Shown: positions 36,408-45,174 of the stretch, piece by piece
Layout: each line of letters opens with the position of its first letter
Numbering within the stretch: the stretch's first letter is position 1
From: Acinetobacter venetianus RAG-1 = CIP 110063
Lineage (GTDB): Bacteria > Pseudomonadota > Gammaproteobacteria > Pseudomonadales > Moraxellaceae
Length of the DNA stretch: 64,000 nucleotides
Assembly: GCF_000368585.1 (NCBI RefSeq)
Contig: NZ_KB849558.1
Span: 724,722 to 788,721, forward strand
Direction of reading: 5' to 3'
Translations under genes and position numbers: made by a program
Notes under the pieces: model-generated
Told to the model about the DNA's origin: nothing
The model's input: only the letters and a program-made list of their open reading frames with translations
The model's database searches: none

Positions 36408-37478
36408 ATGTCTGAACAAGCTTCTTGGTGGTTAGCGTCTATTCAACAGCCTGATATCGCTGCACAATCACAAGCTGAGCAACGTCAACTACAATTGACT
36501 AAGCCTACAGGTGCATTGGGTGATTTAGAGCAAATTGCGATTCAGCTTGCGAGTTTACAAGGAACTGTTCATCCACAGATTCTAAAACCTTGGATTACGA
36601 TTTTTGCAGGTGATCATGGTGTTGTAGAGGAAAATATTTCAGCCTATCCACAAGCTGTCACACGCCAAATGCTGCAAAACTTTGCTTCAGGTGGCGCTGC
36701 AATTAGTGTAATTGCGAAACATCATCAAGCTCAGTTGCAAGTGATTGACTGCGGAACGGTAGGCGAGCCTTACCAATATACCGGCGTTGAACGTCATTGT
36801 ATTCGTTCTGGAACAGCGAACTTTGTACAGCAAGTTGCAATGACTGAGCAAGAATGCATTGCAGCCATGCAATTAGGGAAAGAGAGTGTTGATCTTGCTC
36901 GAGCTAAAGCGGCGGATATCTTTATTGCTGGTGAGATGGGTATTGGGAATACCTGTTCTGCATCAGCATTAGCCAGTCTGTTATTGAATGAAAGTGCTGA
37001 GCAACTAACAGGTGTTGGCACTGGAATTAATCATCAGCAGCTTGCACATAAAGTTTCTGTCATTAATCAAGCAGTCAAGTTACATGCAGCACATGTTGCT
37101 GATGATGCTTTGAAAATACTTGCTGCTGTAGGTGGTTTAGAAATCGCTGCAATGACAGGTGCATATCTTCGTTGTGCACAGATTGGAATGCCAATCGTGG
37201 TTGATGGTTTCATCAGTTCTGTTGCTGCATTATGTGCTGTTCGAATTCAGCCTCAGACAAGGGCGTGGATGTTGTTTGGACATCAATCTGCTGAGTATGG
37301 TCATCAACGCATTTTAAAAGAATTAGACGCGCAACCGATTTTAAAAATGAACTTGCGATTAGGTGAAGGCAGTGGTGCAGGTTCAGCGCTTTCAATGATT
37401 CAACTTGCTTGCGTTTTACATAATCAAATGGCAACTTTTGCTGAAGCAGCTGTATCAGGTGATAAGGTTGCTGATTGA
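36408..37478 (+). CDS. cobT: CobT nicotinate-nucleotide:dimethylbenzimidazole phosphoribosyltransferase
   Basis: Makes alpha-ribazole phosphate from dimethylbenzimidazole and nicotinate mononucleotide. The protein has 356 residues, near the 350-360 norm. Recognisable segments are KPTGALGDLE at the N-terminus, FAGDHGVVEE, GEMGIGNTCSASA and the catalytic Glu in LRLGEGSGAG. The ATG at 36408 is preferred; the in-frame ATG at 36396 overlaps cobU. Its end overlaps the next gene by about 11 bases. Confidence 0.95.
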   Translation: MSEQASWWLASIQQPDIAAQSQAEQRQLQLTKPTGALGDLEQIAIQLASLQGTVHPQILKPWITIFAGDHGVVEENISAYPQAVTRQMLQNFASGGAAISVIAKHHQAQLQVIDCGTVGEPYQYTGVERHCIRSGTANFVQQVAMTEQECIAAMQLGKESVDLARAKAADIFIAGEMGIGNTCSASALASLLLNESAEQLTGVGTGINHQQLAHKVSVINQAVKLHAAHVADDALKILAAVGGLEIAAMTGAYLRCAQIGMPIVVDGFISSVAALCAVRIQPQTRAWMLFGHQSAEYGHQRILKELDAQPILKMNLRLGEGSGAGSALSMIQLACVLHNQMATFAEAAVSGDKVAD

Positions 37479-38067
37479 TTTACTTCGGCACGGAGAAACG
37501 ACTTTAAGTCATACCTTGCGTGGCCACACCGATGATGAGCTGACAGAACAAGGTTGGTTGCAGATGCAATCAACCATTCAGAACAATATAGACAATGGTT
37601 CGTCTTGGGATGTCATTTTTACTTCGCCATTACGCCGTTGTCAGTTGTTTGCAGAACGATTAGCTGTGAAAATACAACGACCTCTCATCGTTAATTCGAA
37701 CATCAAGGAAATGAACTTTGGTGACTGGGAAGGATTAGCCACTCAGCATATTTATGAAAACTTTCCAGAGCTGTTGGCAAATTTTTGGCAGTTTCCAACA
37801 CAGTATCACGCGCCAAATGGCGAGTCTTTAGCCCAATTTAAGCAACGCGTGATGATTGGTTTTGAAGAAATTTCAATTCAAATGCAAACAGAAGATTGGA
37901 AAAATGCATTAGTTGTGACGCATGGTGGTGTCATCAAGTTATTAACCTGCCTCGCTAGAGAGCAACACCTCAATGATTTATTAAAAATGCCAGCTGAATT
38001 AGGCAATCTATATCAAATTGAATTATTAAAATCATTAGATCAATTGACGTTTATTGAACGTGATTAA
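37468..38067 (+). CDS. cobC: CobC-like alpha-ribazole phosphatase (histidine phosphatase)
   Basis: Histidine phosphatase of about 200 residues that removes phosphate from alpha-ribazole phosphate. The phosphohistidine motif LLRHGET is at the extreme N-terminus, followed by TSPLRRCQLFAERL and the second catalytic His in VVTHGGVIK. No ATG lies at a suitable place. A TTG at 37468 gives the family spacing of six residues before RHG. A GTG at 37459 is possible, and the ATG at 37405 lies far inside cobT. Position after cobU-cobT supports CobC over a general phosphoglycerate mutase homologue. Confidence 0.85.
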   Translation: MLIDLLRHGETTLSHTLRGHTDDELTEQGWLQMQSTIQNNIDNGSSWDVIFTSPLRRCQLFAERLAVKIQRPLIVNSNIKEMNFGDWEGLATQHIYENFPELLANFWQFPTQYHAPNGESLAQFKQRVMIGFEEISIQMQTEDWKNALVVTHGGVIKLLTCLAREQHLNDLLKMPAELGNLYQIELLKSLDQLTFIERD

Positions 38068-38166
38068 GCACTTTTCTTTAATATTTTTTATTTTAACGAT
38101 GTAATAGAACTGTCATTGTCACTGCCTAAGATACATGACATTTCTTTATTTATAAGTAAATTAATT

Positions 38167-39750
38167 ATGAAGATATTATTTAAAAGCAGTGTGTTATGTC
38201 TCAGTATTTTATTGACGGCTTGTAATAGTGATGATTCTCAAAATTCGCAAAAAACTCCTGATACAGATAGCTCATCTAAATTTTATCAAACCAAAACACC
38301 TTACCAACCACAGCAAGAAATAAAGACCTATGAGCAAATTCCTGAAGGTTATCAAGCAGTATTCACTGAATTAGTTGCTCGTCATGGCTCTAGAGGTTTA
38401 TCAAGTATTAAATATGATTTAGCGCTTTATAATTTATGGAAACAAGCCAAAGCCGAGAATGCATTAACGCCGTTAGGTGAGCAACTGGGTGCAGATATTG
38501 AAGCAATGATGAAAGCAAATATTTTGCTGGGCTATGGTATTGATGGTATTCGCCAGTTTGGTTATGGCAATGAAACAATGGTTGGGATTCAAGAACATCG
38601 CGGTATTGCGGATCGTTTATTACAACGTTTACCCACATTATTTAAAACTGCAGCTGCTCAACCAGCGTCTATTTTAGTACAAAGTTCTGGTGTAGATCGC
38701 GCAATAGATAGTGCTAAATTCTTTACAAATGAATTGATTCAGCAACAGCCTGAACTTAAAAATCAAATTACACCGCTTTCGTATACCAGTTTAGCCAGTA
38801 GTAGTGTTCCAACGATTGAAGATGGTGGTGTAGACCGTTTTAAACTTTACTTTCACAGCCTGAACCAAGAACAAGATTTAACGCAGCCTTTATCTGTACA
38901 GCAACAAGCGATTTATGATGCAAGTCAGGCTTATCAACAGTTTGAGGAAGAAGATGCTGATTTAGCTAATAAATTAGATGAGTTAGCTGAAAATACGCGT
39001 GCTGAACAGGTTGCAATGCGTGTGTTAACACCGATTTTTAAACCTGAATTTATTAAAAAATTAGGTACAAGCGGATATACTTTTTCGAACACTGGCTCAT
39101 ATACCGTTACTGCTCCATCAGGTGAAACCGTAACTGAAAATGGCAAAGGAAAGAATAAGATTGCTAGCGCTGTAGATGCGGCTGCTTATATTTATGAGTT
39201 GTATTCGATCTCAGGTGGAATGCAGTCTGAGCTTAAAGACGTGAGTTTTGATAAATACATGCCAACGGATGCCGCAAAATTTTATGCAGAGTTCAACGAT
39301 GCCGATGATTTTTATTCTAAAGGCCCAAGTTTTACCGAATCAAATGGTGTTACAAGTGTGATGGCGCAAGGATTAAAACAGGATTTTTTTAGTCAAGTTG
39401 ATGCAGTTATTGAAAGAAAACAGTCGCATCGTGCAGTCTTGAGATTCGCTCATGCTGAAATCGTTATTCCATTGGCAACAAGTTTGGAATTAAATAACAT
39501 GATGCAACCGTTGCCGTTACGTCAGACCTATAGCTATGACAACAGTGCATGGCGAGGTGAAATGGTTTCTCCTATGGCAGCAAATTTACAGTGGGATATT
39601 TACCAAAATGCTCAGGGGAACACCTTGGTCAAAATGTTCTACAACGAGAAAGAAACCTCATTTAAGCCATCATGTGATTATGCGCGTACCAACTCAAATA
39701 GTTTCTACTATGACTATTTGAAATTAAAACAATGCTATCAAATGCAATAA
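38167..39750 (+). CDS. Lipoprotein histidine phosphatase, clade 2 (MINPP/phytase-like)
   Basis: Secreted acid phosphatase of 527 residues. It has a lipoprotein signal peptide with lipobox LLTAC (Cys about residue 19), then a Ser/Asp-rich linker. The catalytic RHGSRG motif lies near residue 75 and the proton-donor motif HAE near residue 431. HAE rather than HD is typical of inositol polyphosphate phosphatases, so a phytate-like substrate is possible. It starts at 38167; an upstream ATG at 38116 would precede the signal peptide with 17 polar residues. It interrupts the cob genes. Confidence 0.82.
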   Translation: MKILFKSSVLCLSILLTACNSDDSQNSQKTPDTDSSSKFYQTKTPYQPQQEIKTYEQIPEGYQAVFTELVARHGSRGLSSIKYDLALYNLWKQAKAENALTPLGEQLGADIEAMMKANILLGYGIDGIRQFGYGNETMVGIQEHRGIADRLLQRLPTLFKTAAAQPASILVQSSGVDRAIDSAKFFTNELIQQQPELKNQITPLSYTSLASSSVPTIEDGGVDRFKLYFHSLNQEQDLTQPLSVQQQAIYDASQAYQQFEEEDADLANKLDELAENTRAEQVAMRVLTPIFKPEFIKKLGTSGYTFSNTGSYTVTAPSGETVTENGKGKNKIASAVDAAAYIYELYSISGGMQSELKDVSFDKYMPTDAAKFYAEFNDADDFYSKGPSFTESNGVTSVMAQGLKQDFFSQVDAVIERKQSHRAVLRFAHAEIVIPLATSLELNNMMQPLPLRQTYSYDNSAWRGEMVSPMAANLQWDIYQNAQGNTLVKMFYNEKETSFKPSCDYARTNSNSFYYDYLKLKQCYQMQ

Positions 39751-39767
39751 CCAACTGATCTTGTTTG

Positions 39768-39799
39768 ATTGGGAATAGGCTTGCTATTCCCAATTTTAT
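39768..39799 (+). terminator. Terminator after the histidine phosphatase
   Basis: ATTGGGAATAG / CTATTCCCAAT with a 5-base loop and TTTTATTT tail. Confidence 0.88.
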
Positions 39800-39848
39800 T
39801 TCTTCATAATCTGTCTATTAAAAAATTATTGAATGAAGCTGATTAAAT

Positions 39849-40589
39849 ATGATGCCTTTTTGGATTGCCTTGCAATTTTTGACGGTTCTACCAGTTGAAC
39901 TAAAAACGATGCCAAGTGCAAAACAAAATGGCCAAGCCATTCTTTTTTATCCTGTTATTGGTCTACTTATCGGTCTTATTTTATTTGCTTGTTCAATTCT
40001 CTTGGTCAAACTTCCAACCTTACTCATTGCAAGTATCATTCTTGTGTTATGGATTTGGCTAACGGGCGGTTTACATCTTGATGGTTTAGCGGATACTGCT
40101 GATGCTTGGGTGGGTGGTTTTGGTGATCCAGAACGCACATTGGAAATAATGAAAGACCCAACGTGTGGCCCGATGGGTGTACTCAGTTTAATTGTTGTTT
40201 GTCTTTTAAAGTTTGCAGCTTTATATGTGCTACTAGAACAGCATTTAGATTACTTTTTGCTGATATTTCCCGTATTAGGGCGTTGTGTTCCTTTATTCCT
40301 TTTCTTAACAACACAATATGTACGTGAAAAAGGTTTGGGCAGTTCTTTGACCGATTATCTACCTAAAGTAGCTGGTTGGATGGTTTTTGTCATTACATTA
40401 TCATTTCTTTGTCTATATAAATGGTTAGGGTTTCTAGTTTTTATCTGCTTGATTTTTCTACTGATTGTTTTTCGATCATTATTTGTAAAAAGAATTGGCG
40501 GGATTACAGGTGATACCGTTGGTGCAACGATTGAATTAGTTGAAACGGGATTGATCATGACTGTGGTGATAGGTTCTTTTTATATTTAG
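39849..40589 (+). CDS. cobS: CobS adenosylcobinamide-GDP ribazoletransferase
   Basis: Inner-membrane cobalamin synthase that joins GDP-cobinamide and alpha-ribazole (phosphate). The 246-residue protein has several transmembrane helices and the signature GGLHLDGLADTADAW (about 74-88) with DPTCGPMG. It completes the cobU-cobT-cobC set but is set apart from it by the phosphatase gene and a terminator, so it probably has its own promoter. Confidence 0.94.
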   Translation: MMPFWIALQFLTVLPVELKTMPSAKQNGQAILFYPVIGLLIGLILFACSILLVKLPTLLIASIILVLWIWLTGGLHLDGLADTADAWVGGFGDPERTLEIMKDPTCGPMGVLSLIVVCLLKFAALYVLLEQHLDYFLLIFPVLGRCVPLFLFLTTQYVREKGLGSSLTDYLPKVAGWMVFVITLSFLCLYKWLGFLVFICLIFLLIVFRSLFVKRIGGITGDTVGATIELVETGLIMTVVIGSFYI

Positions 40590-40602
40590 ATGCGAGTTTA
40601 GT

Positions 40603-40634
40603 GACTAATCTCTCTTATCAAAGAAAGATTAGTC
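40603..40634. terminator. Hairpin between convergent cobS and PepSY genes
   Basis: GACTAATCT / AGATTAGTC, 9-bp arms with a 14-base inner part that can pair further (TCTT/AAGA). There is little T tract on either side, so termination strength is uncertain. Confidence 0.55.
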
Positions 40635-40643
40635 TGATAGTTG

Positions 40644-42104
40644 TTAGCGTTTAGCTCGAATGAAAAAACCGAGAATGACGAGCAAAGCAATCAATCCAGC
40701 AATGGTTGCTAGAAGAATATCTCTTAGTGTCTTATCTATCGGCAACCATGTCCATTTATGCAGATAGGCAAAGCTAAATCCTTCCAAAGCATCTTGCTGC
40801 GTGACTTGAGCTGCGATCACACCGCTACTTGGCTCGATATAGACTCTAAGTTGATTACTCAAACTCGTTTCTACTTTCACGACAGGCAAGCGTTTATTAA
40901 TAAAACTGTACTCACCACCAAAGCTTGTGATCCAAGTTGCTTGTTTGAGTTGATGAATAGATAGATTTAAGTAACTTGCTGCTAAGTTTTTACTTTGCTT
41001 AAGAATATCTAAATCTTCCGCACTTTGCGCATCAATCATTTGAATCGCGGGTGTCATATCTTTTGAGTGGTGGTGATGATCATGTTCATTTACTGCGGTC
41101 ATACTTCCTTGCAACTGAGGTTTGCCTGCCGATTGGATTAACCACGCTGCATGACTACGATCTAGACCAAATGTAATAGGTACAATGCTTAGACCCTGAA
41201 CTGGATGTTGTGTAGCTCGTTTCCACGCGTCAGGACTTAAATCTTGTGCATGAAAAATAGGATTAAATGCAGGTATTTCAGGCTTTTTATTCCAAATATG
41301 ATAAAAACCACTTATAACCCATAACAAGATAAATGTACTTAAGCTAACCGCAAGATAACGATGTAAAAATCGAATCGGTTTTTGACGTAGTCGATGGTTT
41401 TTACGATTGTGAATTTTAAAAAATAATCCAAACCCCATAAAAACTAAGCACAAGATTCCAATCAAGGTGAACTGCATAATCAGTGATTGACCTTTCCAAG
41501 GTTGATCACCCCAAGTCCATGTATGACCTAGGCGGAAAATTTTCGCCATCCACATTTTTTGATCATTTGACAATGTTGCAAGTCTTGATTGCGACGGATC
41601 AACATAAGCTCTAAGTCCATTGTCATAATTGACACGCCAAACGGGAAGCAGACGGTTCACACTAGGATAATCATCACTAAAAGTCGTAATGATTTGTGCT
41701 GAAACAACCTGCTGTTTCGATAAGCCTGTGTACCAATTGGCTAATCGAATTACATTAAATTGTTCTGCATTTTTAATGATTTGACCAGTTCGGCTGTCGT
41801 AGTATTCAGCAATATTCTGCTTTGGTTTCAATATACGATAGGCAACTTGCTCATGTGTTAGTTGTATCGTTTGTAATGCTGAAAACTGTTGAATGTTTTG
41901 CAGCTGTAATACTTGATTTGCAGGTATTGCAGTATGCAAATCAAGTTGCTGAGATGGTGGCATTCGTTTTACAGGCTGAGGTTGTGTTGCACTCATAATA
42001 GGATGCAACACACCAGTTAAAGCCCACAATAAAACTAAAATGCCGAGAACTGTTCCAAAACTACGGTGCAGAGACAATAGCTTCTTAAGTTGCTTGGCAT
42101 TCAT
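40644..42104 (-). CDS. PepSY-domain membrane protein with His-rich loop
   Basis: Inner-membrane protein of 486 residues with about four helices: LHRSFGTVLGILVLLWALTG at the N-terminus, one near 190-215, FLHRYLAVSLSTFILLWV near 240-260, and one at the C-terminus. There are two periplasmic PepSY-type parts. The second carries the metal-binding-looking run EHDHHHHSKDM (about residue 335). It starts 3 bp after the TonB receptor and must be cotranscribed with it. Family relatives act in metal or haem handling at the inner membrane; the cargo here is unknown. Confidence 0.82.
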   Translation of the reverse strand: MNAKQLKKLLSLHRSFGTVLGILVLLWALTGVLHPIMSATQPQPVKRMPPSQQLDLHTAIPANQVLQLQNIQQFSALQTIQLTHEQVAYRILKPKQNIAEYYDSRTGQIIKNAEQFNVIRLANWYTGLSKQQVVSAQIITTFSDDYPSVNRLLPVWRVNYDNGLRAYVDPSQSRLATLSNDQKMWMAKIFRLGHTWTWGDQPWKGQSLIMQFTLIGILCLVFMGFGLFFKIHNRKNHRLRQKPIRFLHRYLAVSLSTFILLWVISGFYHIWNKKPEIPAFNPIFHAQDLSPDAWKRATQHPVQGLSIVPITFGLDRSHAAWLIQSAGKPQLQGSMTAVNEHDHHHHSKDMTPAIQMIDAQSAEDLDILKQSKNLAASYLNLSIHQLKQATWITSFGGEYSFINKRLPVVKVETSLSNQLRVYIEPSSGVIAAQVTQQDALEGFSFAYLHKWTWLPIDKTLRDILLATIAGLIALLVILGFFIRAKR

Positions 42105-42107
42105 ATT

Positions 42108-44219
42108 TTATTTCCCGAAATGATAGCTTAAACCGACTAAGTATGTTCGAGGCGCAGCTGGGGTATAGCTGGCTTGGTTATTACTAAACGAAGTGCTTTC
42201 AGCATAATGAACATCCGTTGCATTTAGAATTTGTCCATAAATTTCATATGCAGCTTTACGGTAATTCGCACGTAAATTTAGAATGGTATGTCCATCATAT
42301 TTTTCGGTATTAGCATCGTTAATCCAGTATGAACCGACATAAACACCTTCGGCCGAAAGTAACAGTTCAGGCGTAGGTTTGATTTGATATTCAACTGTAC
42401 CAAAGGTTTTTGGTGCGCTTGGCATGGTATTGCCGCTGTAATCTAAAACACTAGATGGCTGAAACTCTTTGTATTCATGTTTTGACCAACTACCAGAAAG
42501 TTTCAGGCGTTGATCATACAAGTCGCTAATTTTCCATGTCCCACCAATTTCAACACCTTGGTGCAGCGTTTTACCCGCATTACGTGGTTCGCGTGTATTA
42601 TCAGGTTTGGTATAGCTAATGACTTCATCTTTGCCATTTAAGCGATATAAAGTGATTTCTCCATCAAGACGATCATCAAAAAGCTTAAAGCGCAAACCCG
42701 CATCAATATTGTTAAATGTTGCCTCTTTTAGATCAGGTGTAACGAGGTTTGCACCATATAAGCTACTCACTTCTGGAGGAACAAAGCCCTGTGACCAGTT
42801 GCTATAAAGGTCCATATCAGGGGTTATATTCCACACAAAACCTAATTGAGGACTGGCTTTGTGAAAGTTACGTTTTTCATCAGGCGCACCAGTGACTTTA
42901 GAGGGTGTTAATTTATTATCATAGTCATAACTGATCCAGTCATAACGTGCGCCAGCAACTAATTTTAGATTTTCTACTGCCTGCCAATTTATCTGACTGT
43001 AAAGAGCTTGGTTGTTGACATCGACATTAAAATCGCGAAGTAATTGGCGTTGTTTATAACCTGTGTAAACTAACGTGTTTGGATCACGGAACACTTCTAT
43101 ATCGCTGGTTTTGGCTTGGTTAGGTGAGTGATCAGCCATCGCACCAACGATCAACTTTACTTGGTCGAAGTTCATCGAGTGCTGTAAATTCAAACCATAA
43201 GATTGAAATGCATTATAAGTTGTTTGACCGCTATAAGTGCCAGTTGGCTTACCATTTTTGATATCTGTGCGGATGCTATAGCTAGGGTTTTGATCAGTCG
43301 TATTATCACGATAATACAAGGTCGCTTGGCTTTGTTGTTGGTCACTCCAGCTATGGCTGAGTTGCGAGGAGATACGAGTTGCATCAACTTCACGATAGGT
43401 AAATGTTTGATAGCTATAACCCGGACGTTTGTTATAGTCATCTGTATTTAAACTACCTGTCATATCCGCTTTGAGATGGTTATAACTGACAATATTTTTC
43501 AGTTGTGTTGTATCTGAAATATGCCAATCATGCCTTAAAGTCACACTTTGTTTATTACTTTCGGCGTGATCTTGCCAGCTATTACCACGATCACTCGCGT
43601 ATGCGGAAATCCTTAAGCCATGTTCACCATATTCGCTATCAAAGGTATTAGATGCACCTGCATCTAAACGGCGGTATCCCTCAGAACTGGCACTTAAACC
43701 TATATTTGCTGTGGGCGTTAAACTTGGTGCTTTAGTTAAAAAGTTAATCGTTCCACCAATCGCATTGCTACCGTATAAGCTACTCGCTGGGCCACGTAGG
43801 ATTTCTATATTATCGATCCCAGCCAAATTGACTTCGTATAACGCATTATGGTTAAACACGCCCACAGGACGTATAGATAAGCCATCTTCTAAATATTGAT
43901 AAACCGCAGCAGTAGTAATCGGTTGGCGAATGGACATCATGTGTTGTTCATTACCCAGATCATTCATACGGACGCCAGGTGCTTGATTAAGCACTTGTCC
44001 AATGAATGTTGCATGTTTATCTTCGATATCTTGAGCGTTAATTTTACTGATTGCAGCAGGTGTATTGTTGATTGATTCACCTTCACGGTTTGCGGTGATC
44101 ACAATTGTGGCTAATGTTTGCGGTTGTTCAGAAGGTGTAGCTTCAGCAAAAATGATTGAACTATAGCTCGCAGAAAGGCAAGCAGCGGTTAATACTGACA
44201 AACGGAATTGAGTAGTCAT
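42108..44219 (-). CDS. TonB-dependent receptor, substrate unknown
   Basis: Outer membrane receptor of 703 residues. The signal peptide runs to about residue 25 (FAEA), the TonB-box-like segment is TIVITANRE, and plug motifs include SSLYGSNAIGGTINFLTK. The barrel ends YLVGLSYHFGK. An outer in-frame ATG at 44375 would overlap the upstream gene; the ATG at 44219 directly precedes the signal peptide. It is unlike the two siderophore receptors in this window. The flanking His-rich proteins suggest a metal such as copper or zinc, but iron cannot be excluded, and I see no Fur box. Confidence 0.87.
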   Translation of the reverse strand: MTTQFRLSVLTAACLSASYSSIIFAEATPSEQPQTLATIVITANREGESINNTPAAISKINAQDIEDKHATFIGQVLNQAPGVRMNDLGNEQHMMSIRQPITTAAVYQYLEDGLSIRPVGVFNHNALYEVNLAGIDNIEILRGPASSLYGSNAIGGTINFLTKAPSLTPTANIGLSASSEGYRRLDAGASNTFDSEYGEHGLRISAYASDRGNSWQDHAESNKQSVTLRHDWHISDTTQLKNIVSYNHLKADMTGSLNTDDYNKRPGYSYQTFTYREVDATRISSQLSHSWSDQQQSQATLYYRDNTTDQNPSYSIRTDIKNGKPTGTYSGQTTYNAFQSYGLNLQHSMNFDQVKLIVGAMADHSPNQAKTSDIEVFRDPNTLVYTGYKQRQLLRDFNVDVNNQALYSQINWQAVENLKLVAGARYDWISYDYDNKLTPSKVTGAPDEKRNFHKASPQLGFVWNITPDMDLYSNWSQGFVPPEVSSLYGANLVTPDLKEATFNNIDAGLRFKLFDDRLDGEITLYRLNGKDEVISYTKPDNTREPRNAGKTLHQGVEIGGTWKISDLYDQRLKLSGSWSKHEYKEFQPSSVLDYSGNTMPSAPKTFGTVEYQIKPTPELLLSAEGVYVGSYWINDANTEKYDGHTILNLRANYRKAAYEIYGQILNATDVHYAESTSFSNNQASYTPAAPRTYLVGLSYHFGK

Positions 44220-44290
44220 GTTGAACTCTATAAAAGCAATAAACAGGGCTGTACCACAGTGGTTTACTGGGCACGATGTAAAAATGCGGT

Positions 44291-44791
44291 TTATAAAGTG
44301 AGTGGTGGGGCTTGTTTTAAGGGAAGTGTGTAGAAGATACGGGGTATATGTAAATCTTCCGTCCATGTATAGCAAAGGCAGCGTACACGGCTAAACCACG
44401 CCAAAAGAAAGATAAGTACAAAAGCAAGTAATGGTATGATCACAGCAGCATCTAAACCATGAGAACATAAAGGACAATGTTTCATGATTTGACTTGCAAG
44501 CGCAAAAACAGCCTGTGCATGTTCACTAAGATGTGAATGCTCAGCATGCTGCATATGCTGTTCGTGTTGCATATGATGCATCGTGTGATGATGAATTGAA
44601 TGTGTTTCTGAAGCCATCAAGCTATTTTGTATATCTGTAACTTGGCAATGGCTTGGCATTGCATAGAGCGCAGGTACGACACCTATATGCACCATTGTGG
44701 GCAAGAAGATATGCCAGAGTAAACACAGCAAAGTTACCGCGCCTAGGGAGGCACGCCACTTTAGCAAGTGTTGACGGAAACTGGATTGCAT
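44291..44791 (-). CDS. His-rich membrane protein, DUF2946-like
   Basis: Protein of 166 residues and first gene of a three-gene operon. It has an N-terminal membrane segment (about 15-38) and a central stretch in which His and Met dominate (HSIHHHTMHHMQHEQHMQ, about 65-95). A CPLC pair (about residue 116) and a C-terminal helix follow. The arrangement fits DUF2946 proteins, often found with TonB receptors and copper genes. Metal binding in the periplasm is likely from composition; which metal is not shown. I see no recognisable metal-regulator site in the upstream 44792-44947 gap. Confidence 0.75.
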   Translation of the reverse strand: MQSSFRQHLLKWRASLGAVTLLCLLWHIFLPTMVHIGVVPALYAMPSHCQVTDIQNSLMASETHSIHHHTMHHMQHEQHMQHAEHSHLSEHAQAVFALASQIMKHCPLCSHGLDAAVIIPLLAFVLIFLLAWFSRVRCLCYTWTEDLHIPRIFYTLPLKQAPPLTL

Positions 44792-44947
44792 ATCAGCAAA
44801 GCGTCGTAGTAGAAATGTGGCAGCAGTATAATTAAAAAAATATTACAGTTCAAAACGTATTGGATACATTTAAAAAAATATTTATATTTGTTTGGAGAAT
44901 TATCCATTAATTTTTCATCTAAATATGCTAAGGCGAAATAATGTTTT

Positions 44948-45124
44948 ATGTCTAAAATAATAGATGATATTCATCCTCTTATTTTAGATCAGATTAAACA
45001 TTTTTTTGAACACTATAAAGACTTGGAAGAGGGTAAATGGGTCAAATTTATAGCTTGGAAGAATGTGCAAAAAGCGAGAGAAGAAATTATAAAATCTGTG
45101 CAAGCTTATCTAACACATAAATAA
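44948..45124 (+). pseudogene. Orphan C-terminal fragment of inorganic pyrophosphatase (58 aa)
   Basis: An ATG-started frame of 58 residues whose sequence (QIKHFFEHYKDLEEGKWVK, then AREEII) closely follows the last 60 or so residues of family I inorganic pyrophosphatase. It keeps the active-site Tyr-Lys of HYKDLE. The other two thirds, with the metal-binding Asp residues, are absent, and upstream DNA shows no decayed remainder. It cannot be an active pyrophosphatase alone. A possible AAGG lies 14 bases upstream, and a terminator follows immediately. It could be a relic or a small protein; I use pseudogene for the fragment. Confidence 0.75.
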
Positions 45125-45131
45125 TAGATAA

Positions 45132-45163
45132 AAGAAAAGCCCATATTACATGGGCTTTTTCTT
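45132..45163. terminator. Bidirectional terminator before the DAHP synthase stop
   Basis: AAGAAAAGCCCAT / ATGGGCTTTTTCTT with a 5-base loop, between the pyrophosphatase fragment and the convergent DAHP synthase gene. Confidence 0.9.
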
Positions 45164-45174
45164 GTGAATGTAGC

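Noticed and set aside
42619..42807. Several 60-85-residue plus-strand frames opposite the TonB receptor gene (42619-43899)
   Set aside because: No ribosome sites, no domains, and full overlap with a strongly supported gene on the other strand.
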